Of a DNA stretch of 64,000 nucleotides, positions 61,959 to 64,000 are shown piece by piece. The notes under the pieces were generated by a model. That model searched no databases. It was not told the DNA's origin and saw only the letters and a list, made by a program, of their open reading frames with translations. The position numbers and the translations under genes were made by a program. Source of the DNA: Caulobacter sp. RHG1 (GTDB lineage: Bacteria; Pseudomonadota; Alphaproteobacteria; Caulobacterales; Caulobacteraceae); assembly GCF_013181195.1 (NCBI RefSeq), contig NZ_SMZP01000005.1:372001-436000 (forward strand), in the 5' to 3' direction. Numbering within the stretch: the first letter of the stretch is position 1; every line of letters starts with the position of its first letter.

Positions 61959-63334
61959 GGCTGCGAGCGCGCTCCCTGTCGTTGCGGCTGTTCGCGCAGC
62001 TTTCGGTCCTGCTGGCCCTGGCGGGCCTGTCGATGGTCGTGCTGACCGTGGCGGTGATCCAGAAACAGGTCGAGGCCGTGGCCGATCGGGATCTCGCCGT
62101 CGCCGCCAAGACTCTGGTCGTGCTGATGCACGAGGAGATCGACAGCCAGGCCCACCGTCGCCGCGCCGCCGCCCTCCTCAGCCGCGAGGACGTCGCGGCC
62201 TTCAAGACCGCCTCCGACTGGCGCGAGTTCGCCATTCTTCGCAACGGAACGGTCGCCTTCAAGTCCGCCCGACCGATCGCCGACTCCGCCTTGGCGCAGA
62301 GCAGCGGTTTCCACGACTTCCGGGTCGACGGCGCGCGCTGGCGCAGCTTCACCCGCGCCGCGCCCGAGCATGGGCTCAGCATCGTCGTCGCCGAGCCGAT
62401 GTCGGTGCGGACGGTGGTCATCCGGCGGATCCTGTCGCGCCTGGCCCTGCCCATGATCGGCCTCCTGATCGGGGCCTGGATCTGCCTGTGGCTGGCGCTG
62501 AAGCACGGCCTGCGGGACCTGAGCCTGTTGAGCTCCGTCGTATCGCGGCGCAGCGCCCAGGACCTGGAGCCGCTGGCGCCGACGCCGTGGGCCCACGAGC
62601 TGCATGGCCTGATCGCGGCGCTGAACCGCCTGTTCGAGCGGGTGAAGGCGGCGTTCGAGCACGAGCAGATGTTCACCGCCATGGCCGCCCACCAGTTGCG
62701 CACGCCGCTGGCCACCCTGCGGGTCCAGGCTCAGCTCCTAGGCAAGGCCGCGCCGGACGCGCTCGGGGGCGAGTGCGACGACCTCCTGCACAGCATCGAT
62801 CGGGCCTCGTCCTCGGTGAACCAGATGCTGCGCCTGTCGCGCCTGCAGGCCACATCGCTGTCCTACGGCCGCGTCGACCTTCGCGACCTGATCGGCCGCG
62901 CTGTCGGCGACCACGCCCTGACTGCCGCCCAGGGCGGCATCGACATCGCCCTGGACGTCGGCCCCCACGCCCGCTGGCTGGTCACCGACGGCGAGGTGCT
63001 GCACCTGGCCCTGAGCAATCTGATCGAGAACGCCATCCGCCACGCCGCATCCGGCGGCGAGCTGCGCATCGCCACCCGCACGGTCGGCCGCCGGCTGGCT
63101 ATAGACGTCCTGGACCGCGGCCCCGGCATCCCCATCGCCCAGCGCGTCCGCGCCCTGGAGCCCTACCAGACCCTGGGCTCACAGACCGGCCGCAGCGGCC
63201 TGGGCCTGGCCATCGTCACCCGCGCCGTCGCCATCCTGGGCGGAACCGTCACCCTGGACGCCCGCACCGACGGCCCTGGCCTGGCCGTGACCCTGATCCT
63301 GAGCACGGCGACCCGCGAGGCGCCGTCCGTCTGA
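61955..63334 (+). CDS. Sensor histidine kinase
   Basis: Membrane kinase of 459 residues. TM1 (about 10-35) and TM2 (about 155-180) bracket a periplasmic sensor of roughly 120 residues of the 2CSK-N type. The DHp helix carries the phospho-His in MAAHQLRTPLATL near 248. The catalytic domain has the N-box NLIENAIRHA near 355, G1 LDRGPGIP near 389 and G2 GRSGLGLAIV near 412. It is coupled to the preceding regulator. The stimulus cannot be deduced, though TctE-like kinases often sense small organic acids. Confidence 0.9.
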   Translation: MRLRARSLSLRLFAQLSVLLALAGLSMVVLTVAVIQKQVEAVADRDLAVAAKTLVVLMHEEIDSQAHRRRAAALLSREDVAAFKTASDWREFAILRNGTVAFKSARPIADSALAQSSGFHDFRVDGARWRSFTRAAPEHGLSIVVAEPMSVRTVVIRRILSRLALPMIGLLIGAWICLWLALKHGLRDLSLLSSVVSRRSAQDLEPLAPTPWAHELHGLIAALNRLFERVKAAFEHEQMFTAMAAHQLRTPLATLRVQAQLLGKAAPDALGGECDDLLHSIDRASSSVNQMLRLSRLQATSLSYGRVDLRDLIGRAVGDHALTAAQGGIDIALDVGPHARWLVTDGEVLHLALSNLIENAIRHAASGGELRIATRTVGRRLAIDVLDRGPGIPIAQRVRALEPYQTLGSQTGRSGLGLAIVTRAVAILGGTVTLDARTDGPGLAVTLILSTATREAPSV

Positions 63335-63671
63335 TCTGAATTCTGAAAGAAAACCCCGCGCGCAGCGCCAAATCCGCTGTCGCCAACAGGCCTCAAAGGG
63401 CCCGAATGATGTCAGGAGAAAATGGCGCGCCCGGAACGATTCGAACGTCCGACCCTCAGATTCGTAGTATCGCCAACTATTAGCGCCACCTTTACGCTAT
63501 AGTACGCCACATCGCGAAAGTTATTGTTCTTTCTATATATTCCCATTCACGGGTCGAACGTGTTAGTATAGCTGCGAAGGTCAGAATTTAGACTTTTATG
63601 GACATCTCCCCTGATTAGCGCCCGTACTAAATCCGGCCACAAGCAACGCAGCTGACCCTTAGATTTTGGAC
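63335..63671. other. Island junction region without genes
   Basis: Between the kinase stop and the integrase start there is ordinary GC-rich sequence to about 63422, the tRNA-Arg fragment (63423-63467), then about 200 bp markedly richer in A+T than the rest of the window. The AT-rich part contains the direct repeat ATTAGCGCC twice (63479-63487 and 63614-63622), which may be arm-type recombinase sites. No coding frame of note was seen. Confidence 0.55.
63423..63467 (-). other. 3' half of tRNA-Arg(ACG): attachment site remnant
   Basis: On the minus strand this 45-bp block reads as the anticodon loop CTACGAA (anticodon ACG), an anticodon stem 3' strand TCTGA, a T arm GGACG-TTCGAAT-CGTTC, the acceptor 3' strand CGGGCGC, discriminator G and encoded CCA. 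The 5' half of a tRNA is absent: upstream sequence does not supply the matching TCAGA or GCGCCCG strands. Such 3' fragments are the duplicated att copies left by integrases that target tRNA genes. Confidence 0.82.
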
Positions 63672-64000
63672 ATGAGCAGCCAAACGTTTTCGTTCTCGGA
63701 CCGAGCGCTCGCCCAACTCCCCCTGGCGAGCAAGGGCCAGTACATGGTTCGCGATAGCGACCTTCGCGGCTTCTTCGTCGTCGTGGGCGCCCGCAAGAAG
63801 ACATACGTCGTCCAGGCCGAGTTCTGGCAGGACGGCCAGCGCAAAGGAAAGCGCCTGGCGATCGGCAACGTTGACGAGATGCCCTTGCGCGAGGCCAGGG
63901 TCGCCGCCAGGGGTACTCTGGCCAGAATCCTCAGCGGCGCCCTTCACCGCGAGGAGGCGGAGGCCAAGGCGGCTGCGGAAGCAGCGGCGGCCTCCGCCAT
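63672..64000 (+). CDS. Tyrosine-type integrase, N-terminal part (runs off the window)
   Basis: An open frame from the ATG at 63672 to the window end gives 109 codons. It encodes an N-terminal arm-binding (DUF4102-like) domain of P4/phage-type integrases: LRGFFVVVGARKKTYVVQ, RLAIGNVDEMPLREARVAAR and a following Ala/Glu-rich helix (EEAEAKAAAEAAAASA). This variant has a degenerate opening (TFSFSDRALAQLP) compared with common P4 integrases. The catalytic Arg-His-Arg-Tyr part lies outside. The ribosome site is weak. It lies 205 bp inside the att fragment. Confidence 0.8.
   Translation, partial: MSSQTFSFSDRALAQLPLASKGQYMVRDSDLRGFFVVVGARKKTYVVQAEFWQDGQRKGKRLAIGNVDEMPLREARVAARGTLARILSGALHREEAEAKAAAEAAAASA

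Larger units (their letters stand above)
63423..64000. mobile_element. Left end of an integrative element (truncated by window end)
   Basis: The tRNA-Arg 3' fragment, an AT-rich spacer and an integrase gene reading inward form the standard end of a tRNA-targeted island or prophage. From the fragment's orientation, the body and the intact tRNA should lie to the right, beyond 64000. Cargo is not visible. Confidence 0.75.

Noticed and set aside
63423..63540. Complete tRNA-Arg gene
   Set aside because: The 5' acceptor, D-arm and 5' anticodon-stem strands are missing; only the 3' half is present.

Overview
The window is about 64 kb of high-GC DNA from a Caulobacter-like alphaproteobacterium. Three things point there: a chemotaxis operon with the Caulobacter gene order mcpA-cheX-cheY-cheA-cheW-cheR-cheB-cheY-cheD-cheU-cheY-cheE, an N-acetylglucosamine locus built around TonB-dependent receptors, and an ornithine decarboxylase / deoxyhypusine-synthase-like polyamine pair. 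Nearly all of it looks like chromosomal backbone with ordinary codon use. The exception is the last ~0.6 kb, where a foreign element begins.

Layout. 1-1.8 kb: an unknown anchored protein and a D-lactate dehydrogenase. 1.8-5.8 kb: a minus-strand lipid/acyl-CoA operon (thiolase, two short-chain dehydrogenases, acyl-CoA dehydrogenase). 5.9-21.5 kb: the GlcNAc/chitooligosaccharide locus. It holds a two-EIIB PTS permease, an EIIA-HPr-EI fusion, a GH20 hexosaminidase and a TonB receptor on the minus strand; a GntR regulator, SIS-type GlcN6P deaminase and NagA deacetylase on the plus strand; and a second TonB receptor preceded by two LacI-type palindromes. Together these import GlcNAc or its oligomers, cleave them, phosphorylate the sugar on entry, then deacetylate and deaminate it to fructose-6-phosphate. 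21.8-31.6 kb: the che operon, followed by a small secreted protein and a soluble globin-coupled chemoreceptor at 32.4-34.0 kb.

34.2-39.9 kb: acyl-CoA dehydrogenase, amino-acid permease, YeiH-type exporter with a small membrane protein, Lrp regulator and a Tat-signal aminotransferase. 39.9-40.7 kb: a long noncoding stretch with a 100-bp inverted repeat and a G/C-rich palindrome. 40.7-43.6 kb: TetR regulator, then a metallophosphatase/glycosyltransferase pair, probably envelope lipid. 43.6-46.7 kb: DJ-1 protein, coniferyl-aldehyde-type dehydrogenase and a divergent LysR regulator. 46.7-49.2 kb: an HTTM protein with a small partner, and a CNNM/CorC protein. 49.3-52.0 kb: phnCDE. 52.2-56.5 kb: ornithine decarboxylase, a polytopic membrane protein and a DHS-like enzyme. 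56.5-60.3 kb: PAP2-type lipoprotein lacking a catalytic Asp, Zur and a TonB receptor. 60.5-63.3 kb: a response regulator with a degenerate receiver, opposite a canonical response regulator/histidine kinase pair.

The right end (63.42-64.0 kb) carries a 45-bp fragment identical in form to the 3' half of a tRNA-Arg(ACG), an AT-rich spacer, and the first 109 codons of a tyrosine integrase with an N-terminal arm-binding (DUF4102-type) domain. This is best read as the left attachment end of an integrative element whose cargo lies beyond the window. I found no CRISPR array, insertion sequence, rRNA or intact tRNA. No wholly new system can be demonstrated from the sequence alone; the least explained items are listed as findings.
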